A stretch of DNA of 6,940 nucleotides from an uncultured Collinsella sp. Lineage in GTDB: Bacteria; Actinomycetota; Coriobacteriia; Coriobacteriales; Coriobacteriaceae. The first letter of the stretch is position 1. Each line of letters opens with the position of its first letter. Below the pieces are notes generated by a model. The model worked only from the letters and a program-made list of their open reading frames with translations, made no database searches and was not told where the DNA came from. Positions 5,898-6,940 of this stretch are shown piece by piece. The stretch is from assembly GCA_937958315.1 (NCBI GenBank), contig CALFGH010000130.1, forward strand, positions 1-6,940. The letters are read 5' to 3'. The position numbers and the translations under genes are program-made.

Positions 5898-6068
5898 CTA
5901 TATATAAGAACGCTTGGCGAACAAAACCTGCCTTTTACCGACGGGAAACAAATAGCCGATGCTTTTGGAGTAAAGTGGCGCACCAGAGATGACCGATGCC
6001 TTAACACCTATAAACCAGCTGGTCATCGCCAATATCAGAAGCTGCTGCTTCGAATACGGCCTCAGTGA
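5898..6068 (+). pseudogene. Possible coding remnant without start codon, unidentified
   Basis: One frame reads LYIRTLGEQNLPFTDG, then KQIADAFGVKWRTRDDRC, then LNTYKPAGHRQYQ before a TGA at 6066-6068. The amino-acid mix looks like real protein, but there is no ATG, no ribosome binding site, and only about 56 codons follow the repeat. It may be the tail of a gene whose front was lost when the repeat-bounded segment formed. I do not recognise the family. A chance open frame remains possible. Confidence 0.2.
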
Positions 6069-6090
6069 AGCAACTGAGGGTTCTATTCAT
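6060..6090 (+). terminator. Possible terminator before the rRNA leader
   Basis: A perfect 7-bp stem (CCTCAGT at 6060-6066 with ACTGAGG at 6073-6079, loop GAAGCA) is followed by a loosely T-rich stretch (GTTCTATTCAT). It overlaps the stop codon of the remnant frame and sits ahead of the rRNA leader. The interrupted T tract keeps confidence low. Confidence 0.35.
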
Positions 6091-6420
6091 TTGTGTACAA
6101 AATATGGAGTACCAGATTCCCGCCCCCGGGGCCCCTCCGGTCTGGCAATATATCTCCTTGCCGCGCGGCCCGGTCGGACCGGGAACCGGCGCAGGCGTGC
6201 ACCTTGAGAACCGGATACTGCGAGGATGGACACTTACTTCAGTGTCGCATCCGGGCAGACATCGAACCATTTGAAATGGTCTAACTTGGATTTGTTTTTC
6301 GCAAGGCCGCCGAGAGGCGGCCCCGAGAAATTCCTTTTCCTATACTAAAACCATATGAATCGAACGGAACCGATCAGCTAATAGTTGTGAGGACCGGACG
6401 GGCTCGAAGCCCATTTATTT
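6091..6420 (+). promoter_or_regulatory. rRNA operon leader (pre-16S) with processing hairpins
   Basis: This gene-free 330 nt precedes mature 16S rRNA. Visible structures are CCCGGTC/GACCGGG around 6170-6183; an 11-bp stem with one bulged G (6224-6252: GGATG, GACACT, loop TACTTC, AGTGTC, CATCC); ACCATTT/AAATGGT (6266-6280); GGCCGCC-GAGA-GGCGGCC (6305-6322); and GGGCT-CGA-AGCCC (6400-6412), ending 8 nt before the 16S start. Such stems are expected for RNase processing and antitermination. I found no good sigma-70 promoter: TATACT at 6341-6346 has no -35 partner, and TACAAA at 6096-6101 is also weak. The promoter may be diverged or lie further upstream. Confidence 0.6.
6198..6212 (+). promoter_or_regulatory. 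boxA-like antitermination motif in the rRNA leader
   Basis: TGCACCTTGAGAACC resembles the boxA-type leader elements of Gram-positive rRNA operons (for example TGTTCTTTGAAAAC in Bacillus and TTTGAGAACT in actinobacteria), which bind NusB and NusE to prevent early termination. The assignment rests on this similarity and on the position about 210 nt before mature 16S. Confidence 0.5.

Positions 6421-6940
<520 letters not shown>

Noticed and set aside
5774..5992. Plus-strand open frame of 72 codons with an ATG
   Set aside because: It runs straight through the intrinsic terminator and T-loop palindrome and has no ribosome binding site, so it is not a credible intact gene.
5732..6007. Minus-strand open frame of 91 codons sharing KKRPTGVDRF with the frame over the tRNA terminator
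   Set aside because: The shared peptide simply reflects the duplicated terminator DNA read backwards, not a protein family.
5989..6284. Several open frames on both strands in the rRNA leader
   Set aside because: They lie over GC-rich hairpins and the boxA-like motif, contain Pro/Gly/Arg-rich translations, and none has a fitting start site.

Overview
The window comes from a Coriobacteriia genome, most likely Collinsella. The main evidence is the first ~520 nt of a 16S rRNA gene at the right end, whose V1-V3 sequence reads to me like Collinsella aerofaciens or a close relative. The G/C-rich third codon positions of the left-hand genes and the AAGGAG-type ribosome binding sites agree. This identification is from memory, not from a search.

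Left part (1-4439), ordinary chromosomal genes, all on the + strand. A probable response-regulator tail overlaps (ATGA) a complete sensor histidine kinase. After a hairpin come purC (SAICAR synthetase, purine synthesis) and, with no gap, a small basic protein with two membrane segments. A strong intrinsic terminator closes that pair. An M29-type metallo-aminopeptidase follows.

Middle part (4430-5890), the unusual region. A tRNA-Lys(UUU) gene with its own promoter and terminator is followed by a hairpin-rich GC block, a second copy of the tRNA 3' end, and an AT-rich TraX-family membrane acyltransferase gene. About 1.28 kb downstream lies a second, 71-bp copy of the sequence that starts at the tRNA 3' end and contains its terminator. 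The sequence between the two copies is visibly AT-richer than the left-hand genes. The layout fits a small acquired island next to a tRNA gene, but no integrase or transposase is visible, so the island reading is inference.

Right part (5891-6940): a gene-poor stretch with possible decayed coding sequence, then a structured rRNA leader (several hairpins, a boxA-like motif) and the 5' third of 16S rRNA. I could not find a convincing rRNA promoter.

The left-hand genes do not form one pathway: signalling, purine synthesis and peptide turnover are simply neighbours. I found no clearly new multi-gene system. The best leads are the tRNA-Lys/TraX locus with its nested repeats, and a Tyr-to-Phe change at a usually conserved active-site position of the M29 peptidase.
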